Assembly (NCBI RefSeq): GCF_011302915.1
Contig: NZ_CP049872.1
Coordinates: forward strand, 2,728,001-2,792,000
DNA: 64,000 bases
Direction: 5' to 3'
Source of the DNA: Thermomonas sp. HDW16
GTDB lineage: Bacteria > Pseudomonadota > Gammaproteobacteria > Xanthomonadales > Xanthomonadaceae
Of the stretch, positions 8,810 through 16,796 are shown in pieces. Made by a program: the position numbers and the translations under genes. Below the pieces are notes generated by a model, which worked only from the letters and a program-made list of their open reading frames with translations, was not told the DNA's origin and searched no databases. Within the stretch, counting starts at the first letter, position 1. Every line of letters begins with the position of its first letter.

Positions 8810-9610
8810 ATGTTCCGCCGCCTCATGCTCATGCTTGCCCTCACTTCCGCCACAGCCTGCATGCCGCTGTCGGCCCGCGACATCGTCGAAATGGACGTCA
8901 TCGACCGCGACAGCGGCCAATGGCTTCCCGAATACGGCCATCGCGGCCAGACCTGGATCCCCGGCGTACCCGGCCATCGTTATTCGGTGAAGCTCACCAA
9001 TACCACCGGCCAGCGCGTGCTGGTGGTGCTCTCGGTCGATGGGGTCAACGCCGTGACCGGACAGAACGCGTCGCCCTCGCAAGCCGGTTACGTGCTGGAG
9101 CCGTGGGAAACCGCGGAGATCGCCGGTTGGCGCAAGTCGCTGGACGATATCGCCCAATTCCTGTTCACCGACCTGCCGGACAGCTATGCCGCGCGCACCG
9201 GGCGGCCGGACAACGTGGGCGTGATCGGCATTGCCGTGTTCCGCGAACGCCAGGTGCGACCGGTATATGCGCCGCCGCCCTCGCCGCCGATCGCAGCGCA
9301 ATCCAGTGCTGCTCGTGAACGCGCCGGCAATAGCGCCAAGGCTGCCGCACCTGCGGCGGCCGACAGTGCGATGGCGGAATCCGCGCCACAGCGATTGGGC
9401 ACCGGCCATGGCCAGCGCGAATGGGCTCCGGTCGGCCAGACCGAATTCGTGCGTGCCAGCCGCAACCCGCAACAAGTCAGCCAGTTGCGTTACGACGATG
9501 CCGACACGCTGGTGGCGATCGGGGTACTGCCGCAGCCGTACACACCGTACGCGCGCAACACGCCGAATGCCTTCCCGAACGGGTTCGTGGCGGATCCGCC
9601 GCGCTGGTGA
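8810..9610 (+). CDS. Exported protein of unknown function
   Basis: 266 aa. The first 22 residues form a signal sequence; LTSATAC could be a lipobox (Cys17) or part of an ordinary signal ending before ARDIVEMDV. The next 150 residues are a folded-looking beta-rich region with YSVKLTNTTGQRVLVVLSVDG and VLEPWETAEIAGWRKS; a Pro/Ala-rich linker (PPPSPPIAAQSS) follows, then a C-terminal part with LRYDDADTLVAIGVLP. This arrangement is seen in conserved exported proteins of Xanthomonadaceae, but I cannot assign a role. ATG 8810 follows AGACCCGCC; the ribosome site is weak. Confidence 0.7.
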   Translation: MFRRLMLMLALTSATACMPLSARDIVEMDVIDRDSGQWLPEYGHRGQTWIPGVPGHRYSVKLTNTTGQRVLVVLSVDGVNAVTGQNASPSQAGYVLEPWETAEIAGWRKSLDDIAQFLFTDLPDSYAARTGRPDNVGVIGIAVFRERQVRPVYAPPPSPPIAAQSSAARERAGNSAKAAAPAAADSAMAESAPQRLGTGHGQREWAPVGQTEFVRASRNPQQVSQLRYDDADTLVAIGVLPQPYTPYARNTPNAFPNGFVADPPRW

Positions 9611-9630
9611 TCACGCGTCAGCGGAAACGC

Positions 9631-9656
9631 GAATGGCCGGCATTTGCCGGCCATTC
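9631..9656. terminator. Convergent hairpin between the 8810 gene and the entericidin gene
   Basis: GAATGGCCGGCA at 9631-9642 is perfectly repeated in inverse at 9645-9656, giving an 11-12 bp hairpin between two convergent stop codons. There is no long T-run on either strand, so termination strength is uncertain. Confidence 0.5.
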
Positions 9657-9678
9657 GATCCGTCCGGAATGCAGGCGA

Positions 9679-9813
9679 TTACTTGCTGCCCGCGCCCTCG
9701 ATCACTTCGCCGGCCTTCTGCACATCCTTGCCGACACCCTTCACCGTATTGCAGGCGGTCAGCACCGCCATGCAAGCCAAGGCCACCATAACCAGCTTGC
9801 TCAAACGCACCAT
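9679..9813 (-). CDS. Entericidin A/B-type small lipoprotein
   Basis: A 44-aa peptide: MVRLSKLVMVALACM start, lipobox LTAC with Cys21, then NTVKGVGKDVQKAG, the diagnostic entericidin core, and a short acidic tail. Known entericidins (EcnA/EcnB) are small membrane lipoproteins, described as an antidote/toxin pair regulating stationary-phase lysis in enterics. GGAGAATGCG precedes the ATG at 9813. It is the second of two tandem copies on this strand. Confidence 0.85.
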   Translation of the reverse strand: MVRLSKLVMVALACMAVLTACNTVKGVGKDVQKAGEVIEGAGSK

Positions 9814-9906
9814 CGCATTCTCCAGGGGACGACCGTGAAGTCGTCAGCTTAGCGACGAGCGCGGCAAGCACGCAACGCCGGCTTGCGCTCGGTTCAGCCA
9901 ATAGAT

Positions 9907-9932
9907 GCGGGCCGGGAGCGATCCCGGCCCGC
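9907..9932. terminator. GC-rich hairpin between the two entericidin genes
   Basis: An 11-bp perfect stem, GCGGGCCGGGA at 9907-9917 pairing with 9922-9932, with a 4-base loop. It lies about 55 bp beyond the stop of the upstream entericidin gene. No clear U-tract is seen, so it may attenuate rather than terminate. Confidence 0.5.
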
Positions 9933-9987
9933 TGGCTTCCGTGCCCTGCTCCCTCCCTGTCCGTGGAGGGCGCCAAGCCTCAGTGCA

Positions 9988-10140
9988 TCAGCACTTGGCG
10001 TCCTTGCAGTCCTGCGCCTTGTCTTCGACTTTCTCGCCGACCTTCTGCACGTCCTTGCCGGCACCGGCAATCGTGTTGCAAGCAGTCAAGGCAGTGGTGG
10101 AAAACGCGACGAGCAACAACAGGGCGAATGCACGCTTCAT
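9988..10140 (-). CDS. Entericidin-type small lipoprotein, Cys-tailed
   Basis: A 50-aa peptide beginning MKRAFALLLLVAFS with lipobox LTAC (Cys21) and the core NTIAGAGKDVQKVGEKV. It differs from its neighbour by a hydrophilic tail DKAQDCKDAKC with two additional cysteines four residues apart, which could form a disulfide. GGAGACTCCC precedes the ATG at 10140. Same strand and close to the second copy; each could be separately transcribed because a hairpin lies between them. Confidence 0.85.
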   Translation of the reverse strand: MKRAFALLLLVAFSTTALTACNTIAGAGKDVQKVGEKVEDKAQDCKDAKC

Positions 10141-10270
10141 TGGGAGTCTCCTGAGGGATGGATCCAGCGGCCGGGCACGGCGCCCGATCCACGCGATCCA
10201 TCAAACCCACCGCGCCGTGAAGCCGGCGTGGATGACGCCGCATCAGGCCAAACCGCGGATGAACCGCGCG

Positions 10271-10291
10271 GCATTGCCTGTTAGGCAATGC
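10271..10291. terminator. Hairpin downstream of arginase
   Basis: GCATTGCC at 10271-10278 pairs with 10284-10291 across a 5-base loop. It sits immediately beyond a second STLMRD-stop-like sequence (10293-10313), in the place where a gene terminator would be. No T-run. Confidence 0.4.
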
Positions 10292-10292
10292 T

Positions 10293-10313
10293 TCAGTCGC
10301 GCATCAGGGTGGA
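10293..10313 (-). pseudogene. Duplicate remnant of the arginase 3' end
   Basis: Read on the minus strand this stretch encodes S-T-L-M-R-D-stop, the same six last residues as the arginase that ends at 10351. The nucleotide differences from the real 3' end are all at third codon positions (TCC/TCG, ACC/ACG, CTG/TTG, GAC/GAT). A stop codon (TAG) stands directly upstream, so it is not translated as part of a gene. It looks like the tail of a divergent second copy. Confidence 0.5.
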
Positions 10314-10318
10314 CTAGG

Positions 10319-10338
10319 GTGCTCGCTTGGGCGAGCAC
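10319..10338. repeat. Perfect 8-bp hairpin between arginase stop and its duplicated tail
   Basis: GTGCTCGC at 10319-10326 pairs with 10331-10338 over a TTGG loop, immediately downstream of the arginase stop on the minus strand. It may act as the present terminator, although no U-tract follows. Confidence 0.45.
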
Positions 10339-10350
10339 GACTTCGATGCG

Positions 10351-11274
10351 CTAATCGCGCATCAACGTCGACTTGCCGAACAGGCTTTCCACCAGGTCCA
10401 CCGCCAGCCTGGCGGTGGCGTTGCGCTTGTCCAGCGCGGGATTCACTTCGACCAGGTCCAGCGAGCCCATGCGGCCGGTATCGGCCACCATTTCCATGAT
10501 CAGCTGGGCTTCGCGGTAGTTCACCCCGCCCGGCACGCGGGTGCCGGTGCCGGGGGCGATGCTGGGATCCAGCATGTCCACATCGAAGCTGACGTGCAGG
10601 TGGGTGTCCGCGTCCACGCCGGCCAGCGCCGCTTCCATGGCGCGGCGCATGCCCACTTCGTCGATGTAGCGCATGTCGTAGATGTCGAGGCCGTATTCCT
10701 TCACCAGCCGCTTCTCGCCGGCATCGACCGAGCGGATACCGATCTGCCGGACTTCGTCGGGGGTAATCGCGGGCACGTGGCCACCCAGCGTGGTCAGGGG
10801 TTCCGGGCCCAGCCCACACAGGCAGGCCACCGGCATGCCGTGGATGTTGCCGGACGGGGTGATCTCGCGCGTGTTGAAATCCGCATGCGCGTCCAGCCAC
10901 AGCACCCGCAACTTCTTGCCGGTGGCGCGGCAATGCGCGGCCACCGCGGCGATCGCGCCGATGCCCAGGCAGTGGTCGCCGCCGAGCATGATCGGCATGC
11001 GTCCGGCCTGCAGCTCGCGGGTGCTGGCATCGAACACGGCGCGGTTCCAGGCCACGACTTCGTCCAGATGCCGATAACCATCGACCGGCGGACTGGTCGG
11101 GTTGCGCGGGCCATGCACGTCGCCCAGGTCGCGCACGTCGATGCCGCGTGCGGCGATCGCCTCGACCAGGCCCGCCACGCGCAGCGCTTCCGGCCCCATC
11201 GATGCCCCGCGACGCGACGCGCCGATATCGGTAGGGACGCCGAACACGGAAACGGGTGGGTAGCTGCGGCTCAT
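10351..11274 (-). CDS. rocF: Arginase
   Basis: Mn-dependent hydrolase of arginine to ornithine and urea. 307 aa, normal length, starting MSRSYPPVSVFGVPTD at ATG 11274; the in-frame ATG 11 codons upstream lacks conserved residues. Metal ligands are visible: GGDHCLGIG (His101), WLDAHADFN (Asp128, His130, Asp132) and SFDVDMLDPS further on. The ending NPALDKRNATARLAVDLVESLFG is arginase-like rather than agmatinase-like. The C-terminal residues STLMRD recur as a remnant downstream. Divergent neighbours are a tRNA gene and the sulfate operon. Confidence 0.9.
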   Translation of the reverse strand: MSRSYPPVSVFGVPTDIGASRRGASMGPEALRVAGLVEAIAARGIDVRDLGDVHGPRNPTSPPVDGYRHLDEVVAWNRAVFDASTRELQAGRMPIMLGGDHCLGIGAIAAVAAHCRATGKKLRVLWLDAHADFNTREITPSGNIHGMPVACLCGLGPEPLTTLGGHVPAITPDEVRQIGIRSVDAGEKRLVKEYGLDIYDMRYIDEVGMRRAMEAALAGVDADTHLHVSFDVDMLDPSIAPGTGTRVPGGVNYREAQLIMEMVADTGRMGSLDLVEVNPALDKRNATARLAVDLVESLFGKSTLMRD

Positions 11275-11326
11275 GGCGATCCTCGGTCGGCGCGAAGCGG
11301 CGGACACACGCCATCGCGGTCGGAAG

Positions 11327-11402
11327 TGGTGCCGCTTGTCCGAATCGAACGGACGACCTACCGCTTACAAGGCGGTTGCTCTACCTGCTGAGCTAAAGCG
11401 GC
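11327..11402 (-). tRNA. tRNA-Thr(UGU)
   Basis: 76-nt cloverleaf on the minus strand. The acceptor arms GCCGCTT and AAGCGGC pair fully; the anticodon stem ACCGC/GCGGT encloses loop CTTGTAA giving anticodon TGT; the T-arm is GTCCG-TTCGATT-CGGAC. The discriminator is A and the 3' CCA is encoded (11327-11329). Confidence 0.95.
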
Positions 11403-11574
11403 GCAGGCGGCCATTCTACCGGCTGCGCCGCAACGGTCATAACCGGGCGTTCTGGGCGCATGGCGAACCGGAGGTTCCCGAAGCACCAGCTGCAACCCGA
11501 CACTGCGCGACGTGTTGCGCATTCAGGTTCATTGCACGACCACCGCACCGCCGCCCCACCCACAGGGAAATGCC

Positions 11575-12600
11575 ATGAACGCACGACACCCGATGAGGCT
11601 TGCCACGCTTGTGCTGTTGGCCGCGCTGTGCAGCGCCAGCCTCGCCCACGCCGCCGACAAGACCCTGCTCAACGTGTCCTACGACCCGACGCGCGAGCTG
11701 TATGACGACGTCAATCGCACCTTCGCCGCGCAATGGAAACAACAGACCGGCGAAACCCTGACCATCCGCGCCTCGCATGGCGGTTCCGGCAAGCAGGCGC
11801 GCTCGGTGATCGACGGCCTGGAAGCCGACGTGGTGACGTTGGCGCTATCCGCCGACATCGACGCCATCGCCGACAAGGGCAAGCTGCTGCCAGCCAACTG
11901 GCAATCGCGGCTGCCTCACAACAGCGCGCCCTACACCTCGACGATCGTCTTCCTCGTCCGCAAGGGCAACCCGAAAGGCATCAAGGATTGGGGCGACCTG
12001 GCGAAACCCGGCGTCGGCGTGATCACCCCGAACCCGAAGACCTCCGGCGGCGCGCGCTGGAATTACCTGGCCGCGTGGGCCTGGGCCTCGAAGGAATACC
12101 GCGACGGCGGCAAGGTCGTCGACTTCCTCAGCCGCCTGTTCAAGAACGTGCCGGTGCTGGATACCGGCGCGCGCGGCGCGACGACGACCTTCGTCGAACG
12201 CGGCATCGGCGACGTGCTGCTGGCGTGGGAGAACGAAGCGCTGCTGACCTTGAACGATGCCGACACCCGCGCGAAGTTCGAGATCGTGGTGCCTTCGATC
12301 AGCATCAAGGCCGAACCGCCGGTGGCGTGGGTGGACAAGAACGTGGCCCGCCACGGCACCCGCAAGCAGGCCGAGGCCTACCTGCGCTTCCTGTATTCGC
12401 CGCAGGGGCAAACCCTGGCCGCACGGCATTTCTACCGCCCTGCGGAACCCGACAAAGTCACCGACAAGGCCGCATTGGCGCGCTTCCCGGCGGTCAACCA
12501 GGTCACCATCGATGGCGCGTTCGGCGGCTGGAAGAAGGCGCAGGCCGAACACTTCGCCGACGGCGGTTTCTTCGACCGCATCTACAAGCCGGGCAACTGA
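11575..12600 (+). CDS. sbp: Periplasmic sulfate-binding protein
   Basis: Solute receptor of the sulfate/thiosulfate ABC importer. 341 aa with a signal peptide ending near LAHAADK (about residue 27). Conserved family features are [24 protein letters not shown] (sulfate-contacting Ser/Gly loop), [19 protein letters not shown] and [16 protein letters not shown] 11575 is chosen because it gives a complete signal peptide; ATG 11593 is an alternative. First gene of the operon sbp-cysT-cysW-cysA, 9 bp before cysT. Probably induced by sulfur limitation, though no CysB site was identified. Confidence 0.93.
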   Translation: MNARHPMRLATLVLLAALCSASLAHAADKTLLNVSYDPTRELYDDVNRTFAAQWKQQTGETLTIRASHGGSGKQARSVIDGLEADVVTLALSADIDAIADKGKLLPANWQSRLPHNSAPYTSTIVFLVRKGNPKGIKDWGDLAKPGVGVITPNPKTSGGARWNYLAAWAWASKEYRDGGKVVDFLSRLFKNVPVLDTGARGATTTFVERGIGDVLLAWENEALLTLNDADTRAKFEIVVPSISIKAEPPVAWVDKNVARHGTRKQAEAYLRFLYSPQGQTLAARHFYRPAEPDKVTDKAALARFPAVNQVTIDGAFGGWKKAQAEHFADGGFFDRIYKPGN

Positions 12601-12609
12601 GCCACGCCG

Positions 12610-13449
12610 ATGCGGAGCGCACGCGCACATCGCCGGCCGTTGCCCGGCTTCGGCATCAGCCTCGGCCTGGGCATGGCCTGGTTGGGCGTGGTGGTGCTAT
12701 TGCCGTTGGCCGCGCTCAGCGTGCGCGCAGCCGGCCTGGGTGCCGAAGGCTGGTTGCGCGCGATCGGCGATCCGCGCGTGCAGGCGGCGCTGAAGCTGAG
12801 CTTCGGCGCCGCGCTGGTGGCGGCCTTGTTGGCATCGGTGGCCGGCGCCTTGGTGGCCTGGGTGGTGGTGCGCTATCGCTTCCCCGGCCGCCGCCTGCTG
12901 GATGCGCTGGTCGACCTCCCCTTCGCGCTACCGACGGCAGTGGCCGGCATCGCGTTGACCGCGATCTACGCGCCGAACGGTTTGGTAGGCAAGCTGTTCG
13001 CCGAATACGGCATCAAGATCGCCTACGCGACGCCAGGCATCGTCATCGCCCTGGTCTTCATCGGCCTGCCGTTCGCGGTGCGCACCCTGCAGCCGGTGCT
13101 GGAAACGCTGGGCCGCGAGCAGGAGGAAGCCGCGGCCTCGCTGGGCGCATCGCGGCTGACCACCTTGCGGCGGGTGATCGTGCCGGAATTGCTGCCGGCG
13201 GCGCTGACCGGTTTCTCGCTGGCGTTCGCGCGCGGACTGGGCGAATACGGCTCGGTGATCTTCATCGCCGGCAACCTGCCGTTCAAGACCGAGATCGCAC
13301 CGCTGCTGATCACCATCCGGCTCGAGGAATACGACTACGACGGCGCAGTGGCGATCGCCGCACTGCTGCTCATCGCATCCTTCCTCTGCCTGCTGGCGAT
13401 CAATGCGATCCCGGCCCTGTTCTCGCACGGGAAGCGTGCCGATGTTTGA
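12610..13449 (+). CDS. cysT: Sulfate ABC transporter permease CysT (CysU)
   Basis: Inner-membrane permease of the sulfate importer, 279 aa with six hydrophobic helices. The cytoplasmic EAA loop reads EEAAASLGASRLTTLRRVIVP, where the ATPase CysA docks. DLPFALPTAVAGIAL and ARGLGEYGSVIFIAGNLP are typical of CysT. The gene overlaps cysW by 8 bp, implying coupled translation. Confidence 0.93.
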   Translation: MRSARAHRRPLPGFGISLGLGMAWLGVVVLLPLAALSVRAAGLGAEGWLRAIGDPRVQAALKLSFGAALVAALLASVAGALVAWVVVRYRFPGRRLLDALVDLPFALPTAVAGIALTAIYAPNGLVGKLFAEYGIKIAYATPGIVIALVFIGLPFAVRTLQPVLETLGREQEEAAASLGASRLTTLRRVIVPELLPAALTGFSLAFARGLGEYGSVIFIAGNLPFKTEIAPLLITIRLEEYDYDGAVAIAALLLIASFLCLLAINAIPALFSHGKRADV

Positions 13450-14308
13450 CGCGAATGTCGCTGAGTCGCGCGACGTGCTGCACGAACCGGCGTGGGTGCG
13501 ACGCACGCTGATCGCGCTCGCCGTGCTGGCGATGCTGGCGTTGGTGGTACTGCCATTGGCGATGGTGCTGGCTGCCGCATTCGCGAAAGGCCCCGGCGTG
13601 TGGCTTGCCGCGCTGCGCGAACCGGATGCCCTGTCCGCACTGAAACTCACCCTGTTCACCGCGGCGATCGTGGTTCCCGTCAACGCGGTGTTCGGCCTGT
13701 TCGCGGCCTGGGCGTTGGCGCGTTTCGAGTTCCGCGGCAAGCAGGTACTGCTGTCGCTGATCGACCTGCCGTTCGCGGTGTCGCCGGTGGTCGCCGGCCT
13801 GTGCCTGGTGCTGCTGTTCGGCTCGCAAGGCTGGTTCGCCGAACTGCTGCAGCGGTTCGACATCAAGATCCTGTTCGCGCGGCCGGGCATCGTGCTGGCC
13901 ACGCTGTTCATCACCTTCCCGTTCGTGGTGCGCGAACTGTTGCCGTTGATGCAGCAGCAGGGCGCGGACGAAGAACTGGCGGCGCGCTCGCTTGGCGCCG
14001 GCGCGTGGACGATGTTCCGCCGGGTCACCCTGCCCAACATCAAATGGGGCCTGCTGTACGGCGTGTTGTTGTGCAGCGCGCGCGCGATGGGCGAGTTCGG
14101 CGCGGTGTCGGTGGTGTCCGGCCATATCCGCGGGCTGACCAATACGCTGCCGCTGCATATCGAGATCCTCTACAACGAATTCGACAGCACCGCGGCGTTT
14201 GCGGTGGCATCGCTGCTCGCCGGCCTCGCACTGGTCACGCTGATCCTGAAATTCTGGCTCGAAGCCCGCCATGGCGACGCCCTGGCGCAATCCCACAAAC
14301 GGCACTGA
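13442..14308 (+). CDS. cysW: Sulfate ABC transporter permease CysW
   Basis: Second permease subunit, 288 aa, six predicted membrane helices. Start ATG 13442 lies inside the end of cysT. The EAA loop appears as DEELAARSLGAGAWTMFRRV and the C-terminal region has ARAMGEFGAVSVVSGHIRG and HIEILYNEFD, all typical of CysW. Forms a heterodimer with CysT. Followed after 3 bp by cysA. Confidence 0.93.
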   Translation: MFDANVAESRDVLHEPAWVRRTLIALAVLAMLALVVLPLAMVLAAAFAKGPGVWLAALREPDALSALKLTLFTAAIVVPVNAVFGLFAAWALARFEFRGKQVLLSLIDLPFAVSPVVAGLCLVLLFGSQGWFAELLQRFDIKILFARPGIVLATLFITFPFVVRELLPLMQQQGADEELAARSLGAGAWTMFRRVTLPNIKWGLLYGVLLCSARAMGEFGAVSVVSGHIRGLTNTLPLHIEILYNEFDSTAAFAVASLLAGLALVTLILKFWLEARHGDALAQSHKRH

Positions 14309-14311
14309 TCG

Positions 14312-15349
14312 ATGGAACTGCAACTTCGCAATCTCGGCAAGCGTTACCCCGGTGTCGCCGCGCTGGACGATGTCGATCTCGATATCGCTTCCGGCGAATT
14401 GGTCGCCCTGCTCGGGCCGTCCGGCTCCGGGAAAACCACCTTGCTGCGGGTGATCGCCGGGCTGCTGCATGCCGACCACGGCACGGTGCAGTTCGGCGAC
14501 ATCGATGCGACGCAACTCAGCCTGCGCGAACGCAATGTCGGCTTCGTGTTCCAGCATTACGCGCTGTTCCGGCACATGAGCGTGGCCGAGAACATCGCCT
14601 TCGGCCTGCGCAGCCGGCCGCGACGCACGCGCCCGGACAAGGCAACGATTGCCAGGCGCGTGCAGGAACTGCTGCAGCTGATCCAGCTGCCGGAACTCGG
14701 CGGACGCTATCCGGAACAACTCTCCGGCGGGCAGAAACAACGCGTCGCTCTGGCGCGTGCGCTGGCCATCGAGCCTTCCGTGCTGTTGCTTGACGAACCG
14801 TTCGGCGCGCTGGACGCGAAGGTGCGCGTGGAACTGCGCCGCTGGCTGCGCAAGCTGCACGAGACGACCGGGCAGACCACGTTGTTCGTCACCCACGACC
14901 AGGAGGAAGCGCTGGAACTGGCCGATCGAGTGGTGGTGATGCGCGAAGGCCGGGTCGAGCAGATCGGCACGCCGTCGCAGATCTATCGCGAGCCGGCATC
15001 GCCCTATGTGTTCGAGTTCATCGGCCGCGCCAATGTGCTGGCCGGCGAGGTGCGCGAAGGCCGATTCCATGCACGCAACCTGCAGCTCGATGCCGACGAT
15101 GTGGCCGAAGGCAATGCGCGCCTGTACGTGCGCCCGCACGATCTCGTCCTCGCCGACGGCGACGCTGGCATTCCCGCACAAGTGAAAACGCTGCACCGCC
15201 TCGCAGACCGCATCACCCTCGAACTCGCACTGGTCGGACAGGAGCGCGCGCTCGAACTCGACCTGGTCGATCGCGCGGATATTCGCGTGCCCGCCATCGG
15301 CGACGAGGTGCGCGTGCAGGCCTTGCGCTATCGGGTGTTCCCCGTCTGA
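14312..15349 (+). CDS. cysA: Sulfate ABC transporter ATP-binding protein CysA
   Basis: Energising ATPase of the sulfate/thiosulfate importer. 345 aa with Walker [10 protein letters not shown] (about 35-43), Q-loop [12 protein letters not shown], signature LSGGQKQR, Walker [12 protein letters not shown] and H-loop [11 protein letters not shown]-terminal TOBE-like domain (about 235-345) follows. Complete operon; it converges with the SPOR gene with only 3 bp between stops, so the two transcripts must overlap unless termination is internal. Confidence 0.94.
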   Translation: MELQLRNLGKRYPGVAALDDVDLDIASGELVALLGPSGSGKTTLLRVIAGLLHADHGTVQFGDIDATQLSLRERNVGFVFQHYALFRHMSVAENIAFGLRSRPRRTRPDKATIARRVQELLQLIQLPELGGRYPEQLSGGQKQRVALARALAIEPSVLLLDEPFGALDAKVRVELRRWLRKLHETTGQTTLFVTHDQEEALELADRVVVMREGRVEQIGTPSQIYREPASPYVFEFIGRANVLAGEVREGRFHARNLQLDADDVAEGNARLYVRPHDLVLADGDAGIPAQVKTLHRLADRITLELALVGQERALELDLVDRADIRVPAIGDEVRVQALRYRVFPV

Positions 15350-15352
15350 AAC

Positions 15353-16057
15353 TCAGCGCAAGCTCGCGCAGTCGATCGATTTCGATGGCGCGATGGCGGC
15401 CAGCGCCCTGCGGTTCGCGTTCGTCGGCAGGCGTGCTTCCAGCCACGCCTGTGCCGCGTTGTCGCCGATGGCTTCGGCTTGCGCGGGAATGCCCTTGGCC
15501 TTGAGCTCGGCTTCGCGTCGCCGCGCGGATTCCTCGCTGCCATAGCGCCCCAGCGCGATGCTGTTGGCGGCGTCGCCCTGGTTCATCACGTACCAGTCGC
15601 TGATGCCGGCGGCCTTGATCTTCTCGCCCATCGCATTGGCTTCCGCGCGCGAGGCGAAGGCCGGGATATGCACCTTCCAGCCGCGCGAGGCACGCGCTGC
15701 CGTGTCCCGCGACACGGCCGAAACCCCATCCGAAGACAGCGCAGCGCGCGCCGCATCACGCGTCGCGGCATCGGCGAACGGGCCAAAGCGCAGGCATTGC
15801 TCGACAGCAATCGGGGGGGCGATGGCTTCTTCGGTCGTTTCGCTGGCCAAAGTGCTCGGCACTGGCGTTGGCGTCGTTGCAGTCGCCGTGATGGATGGCG
15901 CTGTCACGGCGTTTTCGGCGGCCAATCGCAGGCTCGGCACACCCGCCGGCATCGGCGCGGCGGCAGGCGTGGTTGCGGCATTGCCGCCACTGAGCCACCA
16001 CGCGGCGATGCCGAGGTTGAGGACCAGCAGGAACACGATGGCGGCGCGCAGGATCAT
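15353..16057 (-). CDS. SPOR-domain membrane protein
   Basis: 234 aa. An N-terminal membrane anchor (about residues 3-24) is followed by a Thr/Ala/Pro-rich periplasmic linker and a SPOR-like region from about 95 to 215 (GWKVHIPAFASRAEANAMGEK and SIALGRYGSEESARRREAEL). SPOR domains bind denuded septal peptidoglycan, so a cell-division or envelope role is likely. Last gene of the minus-strand chain starting at 20258, 9 bp after coaX. Confidence 0.8.
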   Translation of the reverse strand: MILRAAIVFLLVLNLGIAAWWLSGGNAATTPAAAPMPAGVPSLRLAAENAVTAPSITATATTPTPVPSTLASETTEEAIAPPIAVEQCLRFGPFADAATRDAARAALSSDGVSAVSRDTAARASRGWKVHIPAFASRAEANAMGEKIKAAGISDWYVMNQGDAANSIALGRYGSEESARRREAELKAKGIPAQAEAIGDNAAQAWLEARLPTNANRRALAAIAPSKSIDCASLR

Positions 16058-16066
16058 GCGGTCAGT

Positions 16067-16786
16067 TTATGCGAAGGCATGCGCCTGCCAACGGGCCAAG
16101 CCGCGCAGCACCGCATCCGGCGCGAACCGATGCGCCGGCAGGCGCTCGCGCAGCGCATCCGCACCGCCGCCGTGCAGCCATAAGGTGGGCGCAGCACCGA
16201 GTAGTTGTCGCGATTGCTCGATGCTGCGTTCGACAAGCGCGAGCGCCGCGCCTTCGCAACCCGAGGCCAATGCGTGGTCGGTGTCGGTGGCGAACTCCGT
16301 GTAGACACCACCTGTTTCCGGCAACACTGCGGCACGCGCATGCAGCGCTTCGCGCATCAGCATCGGCGACGGCGCGATGCGGCCGCCGCGATGCAGGCCA
16401 TCGCCATCGAGCAGATCGATGGTCAGCGCGGTACCGATGCCGACCAGCAGCACGTCACCGGCCTCCAGCGCCGACAGCAAGGCAAGGAAGCGATCGACGC
16501 CGAGGTGTTGCGGATTTTCATAGGCGATGCGCAGGCCGGCGAAGCGTGGCTGCGTGCGTACCAGATGCATTCTTCCGAATCGCTCGCACAACGCATCGAG
16601 CAGGGCCACGCGGCGGTCATCCGAAGCCACGCTGGCGATACAGGCGGCATCACCGTGCGGCAAGCCATCCAGCCATGCGCCGCCATCGCCGTGCGCCAGC
16701 GCGCGCGTTTCGTCCGGAGCGCCATCGCCACGCAACCCGGCGAACTTCAGCCGCGTGTTGCCGAGATCGAACAACCACATGCTCAT
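16067..16786 (-). CDS. coaX: Type III pantothenate kinase
   Basis: First step of CoA synthesis, phosphorylating pantothenate. 239 aa, usual length. DLGNTRLKFAG at 7-17 is the phosphate-binding motif, VDRFLALLSALEAGD carries the conserved Asp region, GTALTIDLLDGDG is the ASKHA PHOSPHATE-2 motif and GGVYTEFATDTDHALASG is characteristic of the family's C-terminal half. It follows birA after 10 bp; birA-coaX adjacency is common in proteobacteria. Confidence 0.93.
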   Translation of the reverse strand: MSMWLFDLGNTRLKFAGLRGDGAPDETRALAHGDGGAWLDGLPHGDAACIASVASDDRRVALLDALCERFGRMHLVRTQPRFAGLRIAYENPQHLGVDRFLALLSALEAGDVLLVGIGTALTIDLLDGDGLHRGGRIAPSPMLMREALHARAAVLPETGGVYTEFATDTDHALASGCEGAALALVERSIEQSRQLLGAAPTLWLHGGGADALRERLPAHRFAPDAVLRGLARWQAHAFA

Positions 16787-16796
16787 GACAGACGGC

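Noticed and set aside
10141..10350. Small RNA candidate from tandem hairpins downstream of arginase
   Set aside because: No promoter or T-run is visible; the hairpins fit terminators or remnants of the duplicated 3' end.
9644..10354. Plus-strand frames over the entericidin region
   Set aside because: Arg/Cys/Pro-rich shadows; the opposite strand has ribosome sites, lipoboxes and the entericidin core.
10327..11391. Plus-strand frame of 354 codons opposite arginase
   Set aside because: Antisense shadow with no recognisable motifs, running through the tRNA-Thr gene.
13400..15196. Minus-strand frame of about 600 codons across cysW and cysA
   Set aside because: His/Gln/Arg-rich antisense sequence; the sulfate transporter genes have clear motifs on the other strand.
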